A DNA stretch of 64,000 nt from Atherix ibis (Eukaryota; Arthropoda; Insecta; Diptera; Athericidae): NCBI GenBank assembly GCA_958298945.1, contig OY282610.1, positions 27,602,167 to 27,666,166 of the forward strand, given 5' to 3'. Below the pieces are notes generated by a model. The model saw nothing but the letters and a program-made list of their open reading frames with translations. It searched no databases and was not told the origin of the DNA. A program made the position numbers and the translations under genes. Positions 12,901 to 27,900 of the stretch are shown here, in pieces (the stretch's first letter is position 1; each line of letters opens with the position of its first letter).

Positions 12901-15900
12901 ACGAAAATTTTAGGATGCAAATATTTTTTCAAAATTATTGTTTAATATATCTTGGTTGCAGTAAAAATATGCTCATCAGGGAAAATGCTTTTAATAGAAA
13001 CTACTCATGACTGAGCAGCATTTTTTTTTTGAAGAAATTGTAATTATTTTCAAACGAAAATTTTAGGATGCAAATATTTTTTTCAAAATTAATGAACAAT
13101 ATTTCTTGGTTACAGTAAAAATATGCGCATCAGGAAAAATGCTTTTAAATAGAAGCCTTTTCATGACTGAGCAGAATCTTTTTCTTTTAAGAAATTGTAA
13201 TTATTTTCAAACGAAAACTTTAGGATGAAAATATTTTTCTCTAAATGAATTAGGAATATTTCTCTGCTAAAAAAATATGCTCATCATAAAAAATACTTTT
13301 AAATAGAAACCTACTCATGACTGATCAGAATCTTTTTATTTTAAGAAATTGTAATTATTTTCAAACGAACATTTTAAAATGCAAATATTTTTTTTTTAAA
13401 TTTCTTTGCTAAAAAAATATGCTCATCAGGAAAACTGCTTTTGAATACAAACCTACTCATCATTGAGCAGAATCTTTATTTTAAGAAATTGTAATTATTT
13501 TCAACCGAAAATTTCATAATGCAAATATTTTTTTCTAAATAAATGCCCACAATTTTTTGGTTACAACATAAATATTCTCATCATAAGAAAACTTTTAAAT
13601 ATAAACCTAGTCATGATTGAGCAGAATCTTTTTTTTAAAGAAATTGTAATTATTTTCAAACGAAAATTTTAGGATGCAAATATTTTTTCAAAATTATTGT
13701 TTAATATTTCTTGGTTGCAGTAAAAATATGCTCATCAGGGAAAATGCTTTTAATAGAAACTTCTCATGACTGAGCAGAATTTTTTTTTGAAGAAATTGTA
13801 ATTATTTTCAAACGACAATTTTAGGATGCAAATATTTTTTTCAAAATTAATGAACAATATTTCTTGATTACAGTAAAAATATGCGCATCAGGAAAAATGC
13901 TTTTAAATAGAAACCTATTCATGACTGAGCAGAATCTTTTTTTTAAAGAAATTGTAATTATTGTATTTTCAAACGAAAATTTTAGGATGAAAATATTTTT
14001 TCAAAATTATTGTTTAATATTTCTTTGTTGCAGTAAAAATATGCTCATCAGCGAAAATGCTTTTAATAGAAACTTCTCATGACTGAGCAGAATTTTTTTT
14101 TTGAAGAAATTGTAATTATTTTCAAACGAAAATTTTAGGATGCAAATATTTTTTTCAAAATTAATGAACAATATTTCTTGGTTACAGTAAAAATATGCGC
14201 ATCAGGAAAAATGCTTTTAAATAGAAACCTATTCATGACTGAGCAGAATCTTTGTCTTTTAAAAAATTGTAATTATTTTCAAACGAAAACTTTAGGATGC
14301 AAATATTTTTCTCTAAATGAATTAGGAATATTTCTCTGCTAAAAAAATATGCTCATCATAAAAAATACTTTTAAATAGAAACCTAGTCATGATTGAGCAG
14401 AATTTTTTTTTAAAGAAATTGTAATTATTTTCAAACGAAAATTTTAGGATGCAAATATTTTTTCAAAATTATTGTTTAATATATCTTGGTTGCAGTAAAA
14501 ATATGCTCATCAGGGAAAATGCTTTTAATAGAAACTTCTCATGACTAAGCAGAATTTTTTTTTTGAAGAAATTGTAATTATTTTCAAACGACAATTTTAG
14601 GATGCAAATATTTTTTTCAAAATTAATGAACAATATTTCTTGGTTTAGTAAAAATATGCGCATCAGGAAAAATGCTTTTAAATAGAAACCTATTCATGAC
14701 TGAGCAGAATCTTTTTCTTTTAAGAAATTGTAATTATTTTTAAACGAAAATTTTAAAATGCAAATATTTTTTTCTAAATGAATTAGGAATATTTCTCTGC
14801 TAAAAAAATATGCTCATCAGGAAAAATGCTTTTAAATACAAACCTACTCATCACTGAGAAGAATTTTTCAGCAACAATTTTTGAGGAAAATTTTTCAAAT
14901 ACAAAAAAATTATTTACAGAATTTTTCCAAACCAAATTTAGATAAGCCAATAATTTAAACAAGAACATAAGTACTCTAACTGCTCATAAAATAATCAAAT
15001 TAACAATATGTAATAATAAATTTTTGTTACCATAATAAATGAATCCATCTGCAGTAGAGAATTTGGAATAAGAAACTAACCGACTTTGTTGCAGAGTCGA
15101 AATGGAAGTACGTACAAAAAAAGGCAGTAAGTACGATCGGTACCTGGGCTCCATAAATCAAATGACATTTATGGACTTTCAGTGAATGCAATTCAGTTTA
15201 ACAAATTGTCTATTTTCTCCTTTCAACCGAAACTGAGTAAAAGAAGGGAAAAAAACCCCTACAAAACCGAACACTTAAAGAAGATCTGGTCCAGGTCCAC
15301 CTAAATATGTCTAGCATCTCAGTCCGACCATACCCAGTACAGTCCGATTACTACATAAAATCCATACCCACCCGCAGAGGGTAATTAATTTTTTAATATC
15401 AACTTTTGAAATGCTTAAATACCGTTTTGGGAGTTTCACATCAAACATTTAATGTCCCTTTATGGTGACAAATAAATATAAAAATAATGTTCAAAAGAAA
15501 TTATTGTGCAAAAGTTTTATTTTTGTTTGTTATTTTTTCTTTTCGAAAAGTGTTAGTTTTTGGGAGATTTATGTAAAAATGATACTCCCTCCGTAATGGA
15601 AGTGTTTTATGAATGAAAGAAAAATTGGAGGAATTTTTGAATGAACGAAAGACTATTAAAGGAAGCTACTCGTAGAATTTGTAAGAATAGCTTCTTATTT
15701 AGATTTAGAAATCTGGATAAGGAGTTATTGCAGACAATAACGTTGAAAGGATTACGATTTTTTCGTATTTTATTTGATATCCTGTTTTGTTGATTCAGAG
15801 AATGAGCATGTAGTTAGTTGGTATTTTTTTTAAATTTTTTATTTGCTGGTGGAACAACATAAATTCAGTCCGATTGGAAACAACATGTGCACGAATTATT

Positions 15901-18900
15901 GACTGCATTTTGGGTAGTTTTTTCCAATTCGATTCCCTCTGGGAACCATCAACAGCTCAATCAAACCATACGAAAATGGAAAATTCCGACAGAAATGCAA
16001 AAGGGAAAAGAGCAAAACATATCACAACATTTCCAGTTACCCTTTTCCCCCTATTTTTTTTTAAAAACATTGAAGAAAATAGGAAACCAAAAAAGATAAA
16101 AACTAACCAACATCACGAAAAAAAAACCTATTTGCTTAAATAAAAGAACAGTCAAAATTGTTTCATTCTCCATTGAAGGGTAGACAGGATCAGATGAGTA
16201 ACAAAAAAATTGAAATAAAAATAAAAAACACAATGTGCTGCCATTAAAAAATAGTGAACGGAGAAAAAAACCCCTTAAGCAGAGGGCCATTAACACTTTT
16301 GTCTCTCAATAATTTGGAATAAATCTTGCACTTGTGCCTTGTGTCAAGCGAAGCATTTAATCGAAACCGAAACTCATCAAGCGAACCGCCGCCTAATAGA
16401 TCCCGTTGGGAAAACTGAATTTCCAAAAAATTATCAAACGAAGGCAAATTGCACCCTTGCCAGTGAGCGATAGTCTATTGCGGTTAAGGGACGGGGTAAA
16501 AAGTGTTCTTAAAAAAGACGAAAACTACTGCTGAACCGAAGGGAGCCAGCACAACGTAGGAAGTTGGATTGTACACCGTGATAAGTGATCATGTTTATGC
16601 TCCCCACCGAAACTGGTCATGAAGTGATAGCCGTCGCGATTCCCGTGACAATTCCGTTAACGCATCCGGCGCAATTCTCCCTTTTTGTAAACATTTTTTA
16701 AAAATCTTTTCCATTTTTTAACATTTTTAATTAATTTTTATTTTCATCAGTTTTTGGTTGATATTTTTAGTCTGAAATATCAGCCATTAAGATTATTAGT
16801 GATACGCCATAGCTACGAGTAAGAAAAAAATTCCATTCCATTCAAATTGACTTTTAATTTTGATTATTTTCTAATTAAAAATTAATTACATATAATATTT
16901 TTGGATTTTTCATCTTTTCTACTCCTACCTATAAAAGCATAAATAATAATAATTAATTTTTATTGTGCGTTAATAGATAAAATATTAGCTTTGCTTTGAT
17001 TTTGACGAGAATTTCTTGAATTTTTTCACTGAATAAGTCCTGAAATCGACACCTGATGCCATATGGCAGTTTTTATTAGGATATTCATAATTTTTTTATA
17101 ATATTTTAATGTATTATCAGTAAAACAAATTTAGTAAACTTCTTTCTTTTTTTTTGTTGATAAAAACTTTCTCATTACTGAGCAATATTTTTAAACTTAC
17201 AAAAAATAATATTTCCTTATACCTAAACACGCATAAATTTTTTAGTAAATTTATTTTTGGTCTGAATAAAAAAAAAACTGCTCAATATAGAACAGAAATT
17301 TTGAACAAAATATTTTTACGATTAAAGAAACTTTTGGATTTTATTATGAAATCCAATAAACCTCACTTAAGAACGAACATTGGGGAAATTGTTTACTCAT
17401 TACCTGGTAAAAATTAAAAAATACTACTTAACTTGACAAAAATTACAATATTTACTTATGGCCAAAAGATAATGGTGCTCATCCTTAAGCAAAATATATA
17501 AAATCTGTTCAATACAGAAAAAAAATATTGAATTTTTTCATGGTGGGTTTCATAAAAAAATCTGTTCAATACAGAAAAAAAATATTCATAAAATAGGATA
17601 ACTTTGTTAAATGAAAATGTAATAATAACAAAAAATACTATTTGGTAAAGATGTGCTCATTACTGAGAAAAATGTTTACTCATTATTGAACATTTTTGTT
17701 CAAAATGTGCTTGAAATGAAAAAATTCAGATAATAATATCCTTGATATCTTAAAAATACGTGGTCATAAAATAGGTAATCAATACAGAGCAAAATTTTAG
17801 AACAAAAATATACTCAAAACTTTTTACACAGTTTATATACGTAAAATTTTTCACATAAAAAAGAAAGAAACATTTTGATCAAAACGTACTTATTACTAAG
17901 CAGAATTTTTACTCATCATTTGAAGAAACATTGTTTTTAAAAAGTACATAACGTAAATAATAAATTTCACATGACTTAAAGTATCTTTGGGTTAATAATA
18001 TTCTTGCTCATCAATTAGCAATTTATTTTTGTTTTCTTCAACGAAAAAGAAAACTGCTCTTCAACATGCGTTGAACAAAAGATATGAATTATATATATTT
18101 TTCGAATTTTAGTATGCTCAGAATTCAGCAAATTTATATTGGGTCTTTTTAAAAAAATATGCTCAACACAGAACAGAAATTCTTCGTTTAAAAAATGTTT
18201 TTCCCAGAAGCAAGTAAAATTTGTATAAAGTTGAGCAGAAGTTTTACACAAACATTTTCTGATAACTAAAAAGACTTTAATAAAGAATTACTCCTTATTG
18301 AGCAAAATTTTTACTCATTACTGAACAAAAAGTAAAAAAAGTGCTTATTAAAAAAAATTTAGAAAATAGTTGTTCATGAAAAAAAATACATTATTTCTGA
18401 GATTACAATATGCTCGGATTTTAAAATATTTATTTTTGGCTTTCTAGAAAAAAATTCTGCTCAACACAGAACAGAAATTTTTTCTTTAAAATATCTTTAC
18501 CCAGAGAGGAGTGAAATTTGCAGAACATTGAGCACAAATTTTACACAACAAAATTGTTATCTCTAAAAAGAGTTTTTGCTAAAAATTTACTCACTTCTGA
18601 GCACAATTTTCACCCAATACTAAACAAAAATTTTAAAAAGTGCTTAATTTAGAAAATATTTGTTGATTACTGAAATTGTATATTTTTAGGATTTTAATAT
18701 GCTCGCAAATTTATGTTTTGTGTTTATTAGAAAATATGCTCAAAGCAGGACAGAAATTTTCTATTTAATAAATGTTTACCCAGAAAGGAGTAAAATTTGC
18801 ATAACGTTAAACTTAGTTTTTACGCAAAAGTATGTTTATACCATAATAAAAAAGACTATTTGCACAATTTTCACTCATTACTGAGCAAAAATTACAAAAA

Positions 18901-21900
18901 ATACTTAGAATTGAAACAAAAATAATTAAATATATTTACTCATAACCAAACATGCTTTTGCTTTGATAATGTACTTAACTTTTTCTGTTCTTTTTTTTTA
19001 AATCTGCTCATTGTGAAACAGAAATTTTAAACAAAAATTTTCAATAAAACTGAGCACAGTTTTTACATAAAAATGCACTTTTCACAAAAAATATATTTCT
19101 TTACAATTAAACTTTTTTATCTTTTATATTTTTTAAAAATATCTTTTATTTCTTATAAAATTAATTTTATTTATATATTTTTGCCTTTCTTATCAAATTA
19201 TAATTGATGACTCAAATTAAAGTAGCTCATTTCAAACTCAAACAGCTAAGCAGCCTTAATGTTGAATAAGAATATTCACTGCCGCACCCACCAACTGGTA
19301 CGTCTGTGGTGGAAGAGAGAGAAAATATAAAAGTAGCAAAGTTGTTTGTTGCTAATTTCGATAATCGTTCGTCTTTTTTGTAAAAATTCGGTATTTTTAC
19401 AATCTCAAATTAGTTTATTTAAAATTTGAGATTGTTTATTTTTTTCTTGAAAAAGTGACAAAAAAAAAACCAAAAATATTTTATTACGAATTGTAATTTC
19501 GAAAATTCCATAAATACAATCCAAGCAGCACATACTAGTAAAAAGGATCAAAATGACAAGATTACATCCAATTGCGAACTGATTAATTCCAAAAATTCTC
19601 AATAATAATGTACGGCATTCATAAAATGATCAAAACTGTATCAAATTAGTGTAATTAAGTGTTAATTTTACAACATAATTGCTGACATTTTAATTTTATT
19701 CCGACTTTCAGCGCAACAACTTTCATTCATTCCGACTTTTATCTTTGGAGAAGTTTCTTGCATTTATTTTTTTATTCTATTTTTTTTTTTTTTGAAGTCC
19801 ATTTATAATTCTGGAGCATGATCTGCATCAATCCGAATAATCTGCATTTTGCGAGCAGATGTTTTAGTTTTTCGGCTCTTATTCATGTGGTGTGTCAATG
19901 TAAAATTTCTATGGAGGCTTGCTTAATTTAGGATTCAACTAACCCGTAACACTGTTTACTTAGATATGAGATGTGTGTACACATTTATTTATTATAGATA
20001 TAAGATAAGCAAATAAAAAAAAATACAACAACACAAAAATATAAAAAATAAAGTATAAACAATTTACAATGATTTTGGACTATTCACAGAAAAAGTGGTT
20101 ACGATTTACCTCAAAAAATAAGGTAGGAATTGAGAAGTTTTTAGGGCAGAATTTTTTTTTTCAACTAAATTCTTAAAATTATTTTTGAAAAACTCAAAAT
20201 TTTCTTTATTTGAATTTACGTACATAAGAAAAAAATAGGGAAGTATATTTAATCAGAAATTCTTTTCAATTAAGGACATTTTCTTAAGTAAAAACGGAAA
20301 ACATGAAATTTTCTTGTTTTACATAAGAGAGAGTTATTCATTTTATAGTTTGGAAAATAAAATTCTTTCATATAATAATTGTTAACATTATATACTATTT
20401 AAGATAATATTTTTATAGATTAAAATTTGTCAATTTAATATTTTAAATTATTTAATTATAAAAAATATACTTAAAAAATTTTAAAAACATTCTGCAAAAG
20501 TGCTATAGACAGTTTTTGCGCTTTTTAGAGGAGATTATGATCATATCTTAAATGAGGCCAATTTTCGGCGTGGTGGATATGTCAGTAAGTAAAAATGCTG
20601 CATATGAGGCTCTAAAGACCCACAAGTAATATTTCAAATTATTTTATTATAAAAAAAATACATAAAAAATTGTAAAAACTTTCTGCAAAAGTGCTATAGA
20701 CAGTTTTTGCGCTTTTTAGAGGAGATGATGATCATATCTTAAATGAGACCAATTTTCGGCGTGGTTATATGTCAATCAGTAAAATTGCTGCATATGAGGC
20801 TCTAAAGACCCACAAGTAATATTTCAAATTATTTAATTATAAAAAAAATACATAAAAAATTGTAAAAACTTTCTGCAAAAATGCTATAGACAGTTTTTGC
20901 GCTTTTTAGAGGAGATTATGATCATATCTTAAATGAGGCCAATTTTCGGTGTGGTGGATATGTCAATAAGTAAAATTGCTGCATATGAGGCTCTAAAGAC
21001 CCACAAGTAATATTTCAAATTATTTTATTATAAAAAAAATACATAAAAAATTGTAAAAACTTTCTGCAAAAGTGCTAATAGACAGTTTTTTAACTTTTTA
21101 GAGGAGATTATGATCATAGCTTAAATGAGGCCAATTTTCGGCGTGGTGGATATGTCAATAAGTAAAATTGCTGCATATGAGGCTCTAAAGACCCACAAGT
21201 AATATTTCAAATTATTTTATTATAAAAAAAATGCATAAAAAATTGTAAAAACTTTCTGCAAAAGTGCTATAGACAGTTTTTGAGCTTTTTAGAGGAGATT
21301 ATGATCAAATCTTAAATGAGGCCAATTTTCGGCGTGGTGGATATGTCAATAAGTAAAATTGCTGCATATGAGGCTCTAAAGACCCACAAGTAATATTTTG
21401 AATTATTTAATTATAAAAAAAATACATAAAAAATTTTAAAAACTTTCTGCAAAAGTGCTATAGACAGTTTTTGCGCTTTTTAGAGGAGATTATGATCATA
21501 TTTTAAATGAGGCCCATTTTCAGCGTGGTGGATAAGTCAATAAGTAAAATTGCTGCATATGAGGCTCTAAAGACCCACAAGTAATAGTTTAGAAGTTATG
21601 GTATCTACGAAAAATTATTGGCTGGTGTAGACTTTGGTGTGAAGTTGTTAATTTCTTTGAAGATGAAGAAGGGAAGAATCGTTACCGTCAATTTTGACCA
21701 CTACTACCATATGATGACCAATTTTTCTTAACCTTAATTTAAAAAATTTAATTTGGATCATATATGATTCGAACAAAATAATGTGATGACAAGTTTAATT
21801 AATTCTTAAATTTTACAGCATTTAAAAGCCAATATCCATTAACTAATGACTGAATTATAGCCGGAAAAGTACGAAAAAATCTTTACAAAATTATCGGATC

Positions 21901-24900
21901 CTGCAAAAATTTTTATGGCAAATATTTGAATAATATTATTTTTTTATTTTTAAAATGGCAAAATAATAAATTTAAATATTTAAAAAAAACTATATTTGTT
22001 CCAAACAACAAATTGAATAATCTTTTTATAGATTTTTATGAGTATTCAAAATTTTTAATGCTTATTTTTTTTAATTATTAATTCAATAATATTTTTTCTT
22101 CTTGTAATTAAAAATCCTGCATTTTAAGTAGTTTTTTTTTAAATGATAAGTTTTTTTTTTTGGGGGGAGAAAACTTTGCAAAAAACTTTTTTCAAATGTT
22201 TTTAACATTTTTGTTTGTTAAAGTTTTATACGATTCGAAAATTTTTCCAAAAATTTAAAATAATTCAGAATAGATTAAATTTACACTAACTGTTATGATT
22301 TTTTGTGAATTAATAAAATAATTATGAAGAGCTCAACGAGAGCGCTTTAACTGGGCAAGCAGGTGCAAAGTACAGAGCCGCTGATTGCATACTACAATAC
22401 TTTACTCCGGCCATCTAAGCTTTTTATCCTTTGAAAAATAATTTCATTAAATTTTATTTAATATTTATTATAATTTTTTTACTTTTTTTTAAGTATTATT
22501 ATTTTACTATTATAATTCGTACTTTTTTGAAGAAAAAAAATAATCACTAAATTTTCTATTTACTTTGCCGTCGGTATTGAATAACAATTTTTGTTTTATA
22601 AAATAATGCACTTTTTTTAATAAAAAAAATCTGTTATTTTATACCGTCGGTAAAGTAAATAGAAATTTTTGATAAATACCGTCGGCAAATCAATAAACCG
22701 TCAAAAAAAAGAATTAATAAAAAGTTAATAAACTTGGGAAATGTTAGGGATTTTTTTTTGGCAATTTTAAATAATTTGAAAATTTTGAGCAAAAACCAAA
22801 GTAATTCAAATAAATTTTATTGAGAGAAAATACCAAACCCCCCTCCCCGCTCCCTGTTCCCGCAAAACAAAACAAAATTTAAATAATTTTTGAAAACAGT
22901 TTTAAAGAAAAAATAAATTTTTTTTTTTACTTTCGAAGAAAAAATTAATTAAATTTATTAAATGCAATTCGTTGTTATTTTTTTCAATAAAAAATATCAA
23001 TTTCCGGTCGAAAAATTCCTTTTTACTACAATAAATTACATTTTTTTTTTTAAAAATCCTCTTTTAAGTATTGATATTTATTTTAATTATTAAATATACA
23101 TTTTTTTTTTAAATTAATATTATACTATTTCTTTTAGAAATATTTAGAAACCAGCAATGACTCCTTCAGTTTATAATCTTTTTAAAGGATCCAAAATTGG
23201 ACTTATTTTTTGTTGAAGGACTCAAAATTTTACTATCACATTTTTCAATAATGAATGGAGGATGAGGTTGTTATTTTGTTTTCGAAAATTCTTTGCTCTT
23301 TTAAATTTTTTTTCGAAATCAATAAACAAAAATTAGGTAAGCTGTTCACTAACTGAACTCGGAGTGCTGATGTAAGCATTCAGCCTGAATTGATATCATG
23401 CTTAATACCTTCAAATATCCTTTTACATATCATCATTTTTTTCTATTCATATACATTCTAATTATCAATAATTATTTTCTGTCCAAAGAATGCATACGAT
23501 CACTCATTACACGATATGCGACAACTCGAAGCATCCAAATTAAGAATACTTTCTTATTTTTTCACATATCGATTGATAAACTATCTTTTCCTATTTATTT
23601 AGATTATCTGAAAAAAAGCTAACATAATACTTATTTCAAATAATACTATCTATTTTTGATTAAAATTTATCATTTAATATTATTAAATATTAATTTAAAA
23701 TAATACAAAAACTTTCTACAAAAATAGTAATTTTTCCATATCAACGTTTCACGTTTTAAGAGGAGATTATTTTCTTGAGTAATGAAGAAAAACAATTTCT
23801 CACTCGGTCAATAAGTAAATAAGTAAATTAATATATGCAAGGCTTAAAAAAAAACCACAAGTAATCGTAGCAATACCATTGTATCCACAAAAATTAACTA
23901 TCTGATGTGAATTTTGATATCAATTTGCCCGTATTTTTTGAAAATGAACTGATACCGTCAATTCTGATCACTTTTCTTAAGTCTACCATAAAACTAAAGA
24001 TTTTAATCTCAACTATATGTGGTTTTAATAAAAAAAAAATTCCACAAGATAAATAACATGACAAATTTAGAGTTTATTGTACGAAAAGTTCTCAGAACGC
24101 ATAATTTCGAGATTTGGTGATGTTAATTGTCCTCCAAAGTGGTTTGATTTGACACCATTAGGCTTATTTTTATAGAAATTCTATTTTCATAGATAATTTT
24201 TAAACTTGACAGCATTTTAAAATAAACATCCGTTAAGTAATGGTGCGAAAAATCATTAAAAATTACTCAAAAAAAATAAAACAAGTCTTTAAGCTAAATA
24301 TTATTTTTTTATATATTCTATTTAACGTAACATTCCGAAGCGTAAATTGGATAAGCCTTCAGAAAAATATCCAAGCAGCTCAAAAAAGGAAATTTTTGAA
24401 AAGCCCAAAGAGCCATCTTCTGTTAACTAGCCGAAATTGAATAATTTGAACATTATTATTGGTCAAAAACAACGTTCAAATTAACTTTTTATCTTAAATT
24501 ATAATGAATATATTTTATTCCCGCAAGGGGGTTACTTCTGGGTGAATGGACCAGCTATAAAATGTATACCAGAAGTGGCGTAAGGGTCTTGGTAGATTCG
24601 CGGTCCTGAGCTGGTCTAGCAGTGCCAGGAAATTACAAGATTAGAGTTAGTGTACCTACCAGATACGCTTTACAAGTAAAAACCGTCGGGGGCCCCACTG
24701 TGCTCGGCAAGTTGAGCAGCGTTTGGCTGAAACGTGGTGAAGAAGATGAATAAGATGAAGAAAATGAAGAAGAAGTAGAAGGAGAGAGTGAAGCAGAAGA
24801 ATATGAAGAAGTAGAAGATGATGAAGAAGAAAAAGACAAAGAAGATAAAGAAGTTAAAAAAGATTAAAAAAAGGAGAAGAAGATGAAGAAAATGTAGAAA

Positions 24901-27900
24901 ATGAAGAAGATGAAGAAGATGAAGAAACTGAAGAAGAAAAAGATGAAGAGATGAAGAAAATGAAGAAGAAGTATAAGAAGAGAGTGAAGATGAAGAGATG
25001 AAGAAGTAGAAGATGATGAAGAAGAAAAATACGAAGAAGATGACGGAGATAAAGAAGTTAAAAAAGGCGAAGAAGATGCAAAATATTAAGAAAATGAAGA
25101 AGATGAAGAAGATGAAGAAGAAAATGAAGAAGAAGTGGGTGAAAAAGATGAAGAAGATGGAGAAGAAGTAGAAGAAGATAGTGAAGCAGAAGAAGATGAA
25201 GAAGAGAGTGAAGATGAAGAAGATGAAGAAGTAGAAGATGATGAAGAAGAAAAATACGAAGAAAATGAAGAAGATAAAGAAGATAAAAAAGAGAAGAAGA
25301 TGAATCAAATGAAGAAGATGAAGAATAAGGAGAATATCAAAAAGGTGAAGAAGATGAATAAAATTAAGAAGATGAAGAAAATGAAGAAGATAAAGTAGAA
25401 CTAGAAGAAGAAGGTGAAGCAGAAGAAGAAGAAGAAGAAAATGAAGAAAAGAAGAAAAGAGGGAACCTGAGAAGAATGCGTTGGATTTGAGCGAGCTGGG
25501 TTGTCGATTGAGATGCGTACAAATACCTGAATCTAATTAGCTTTGCTGCCGAAATCCATTACTGGACAGGTTTGTTTGTACGTATTTCAATCCCTATGGT
25601 CGGAAGCGGCCCATTGTATTTTGTCTAACAGTAGGTATGCTTACTGTACATATATGATGTCTTAAAAAATGCTTTTCATCATAAATACAATTCATATTCT
25701 TGCGCTAATATATTTTTTATACTTTTCTTTTTTTATAAACGGTTTCCATTGAAGGATTTCCAAATTTTTTTTCAACTTATAAAAAAATATTAGTCTCAAA
25801 ATAAAATTGTTAGTATAACTTTAATTAAAAATCTTTTAAATAAAATTAATTTGCAATTTTTGAACAGACTATCAGATAATTATTAAAAGTAAGAAAACTA
25901 AAATTAAGAATCTAGTAAGAAATTTGTAGCATTTTTTCAATTATTTTATAATAACATAACTTTTTTCTTAAATCATAGAAATTTTAATGGAATTTCTGTG
26001 ATTAAAATTCAATTTAATATTTTTTAATTTAATAAAATTTGGAGTTATCCTTTTTCGGAAGGCAATTTGAAAAGAATATTATTTGTTTATTAAATTTTTT
26101 GGCTTGTTTTTATTTCGGAGAATCTGATTTATTTTGCTAAAAAAAAATCTCTACAAACAAAAAATACTTTTTGAATTTTTCCAATAAACACTTTTAAATA
26201 CCATTGAATTCTTTTTTTTTTATCTAATTTTAATAAAAAATTTATTTCAAAATCACAAAAATAATTAAAATCTATAATAAAAAATTTCATTCAATTATGA
26301 TTATTTTTATTTGTAAATTGTTTGTTGAAATTTAGCTAAAATATTGGCTCAATTCTAAAAAGGCTTCTTTGAAAATAAAAATTTTTTTTGTGCTAAGAAA
26401 TATTTTTATTGAAATTTTTATTAAAAATATTTAGAAAATTTTTAATATCAAAACTTGTTCATACAAACGATCAAAAGATATATTTTTTTTCTTCTAGGTT
26501 TTGCCTACAAAATGTTTCTTTTTTTCTAAAAGAAAATGCGAATTTTTTCTAAATATTTACTTTGGAGTGTTTTTTTGTTTTGTTTTGAGAATATTTTCAT
26601 AAAATAAAAAATTTCTTTATGAGAAATTTATTTTTATATAAAATTTAAATTTATTATATTTTCATGAAACTTTAAAAGAAAATTATTTATCTACAAAATA
26701 ATTTCAATAAAATTTAGAGTAAATCTTCTTCGGAAGTAAATTATTTGCTGACATTTTATTAATTTTTTCATGTTCAGTTTTTAAAAAAACATTTCAATAA
26801 ATGTTCTTGTTTTGTAAATATTTTTTTTTTAAACTTCTCTTAAAAATGTTTGCTGAGCGAAGAAAATATTTTAATAAAAACAACTTTTAATTGTACTAAA
26901 ATTTTTAAGTTTAATACAAAATATTTTTTTTTAGAAAATTAGCTTTTCATGAAAAAATTGATTATGAAATTATTAAAATTTTGCTAAAAGGTTACATGTA
27001 AAATTTTTAATAATAAAAATATCCCAAAAAAAATATTATAAAATTTTTAATTAAAATTTATATAATATTTTATTAGGGATATTTTTATTATTTGCTTAAA
27101 AAAATGTTTCTTGAAAAATTTTTATAAATATTATATATAGTTTTTTTTTTAATGAAAATTGCAATAAAAATTCTGTTTAACATTTTTTAATAAAAACTTT
27201 TTAAAAAAAAAAACAGAATTTTCTATAAAATAATTTCAATAAAATTTCATTCTGAAAAAGGTTAACTCCAAATTTTACCTTGTATTATTAATTGTTTTTT
27301 AGTTTTATGAATATTTTTTTGTTGAAATTCTTTATAATTTTTTCTATATAAATAAAATAAAAGAATTTTCCCAATAAAAAATTTTAAATATCAAATTTTG
27401 AGTAAGAAAAAAATATATTTTCAGAAACAGAAAAATTCATTAAAAATTTTAAAAGAGAACTGAAAAAAAATGTCTAATTTTGTGAATTTTATTACTTTTC
27501 AAAAAAAAAAAAAAAATTCACGAAATTATCCTTTTTTAATAATAGTATTGATATAAAATTTGAAATTATCAAAAAATCCATAGTAAAAAGGTATAAAATT
27601 TAATTTAAAATTTTTTTACAATATTATATATAATTTTATGTTAAAAATTGTTTTTTTATTTTTTTTTTATTGAAAAAATTTCTATAAAACTTTTAACTAA
27701 ATTTGTTAAAATCAAATTTTTTTATGAACATTTTCTTTGCAAATATTTTTATTCAAACTTTCTTTACAAGTTTTTGTTAAACTTATAAAAAAAATGTTTA
27801 ATAAAAAATTGCATAATTGAATAAAAAAACTTTCTCATTACAAAATTATTAATTTTTGCTTAAACGTTACATGCAAAATTTTTAATTATAAAAATATACT

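Noticed and set aside
13864..14082. Short proteins with [17 protein letters not shown] motifs recurring in the satellite
   Set aside because: They arise from translating the satellite monomer and shift frame between monomers.
15874..16447. Overlapping short open frames on both strands
   Set aside because: Four frames overlap with no codon bias or recognisable domain.
8990..19080. Regularly spaced repeats considered as a CRISPR-like array
   Set aside because: The genome is eukaryotic and the whole 154-bp unit is conserved, not short repeats with unique spacers.
24670..25398. Long open frames rich in Phe/Ser on one strand and Glu/Asp/Lys on the other
   Set aside because: They are produced by the GAA/GAT microsatellite in several overlapping frames, with no splice signals or homology.
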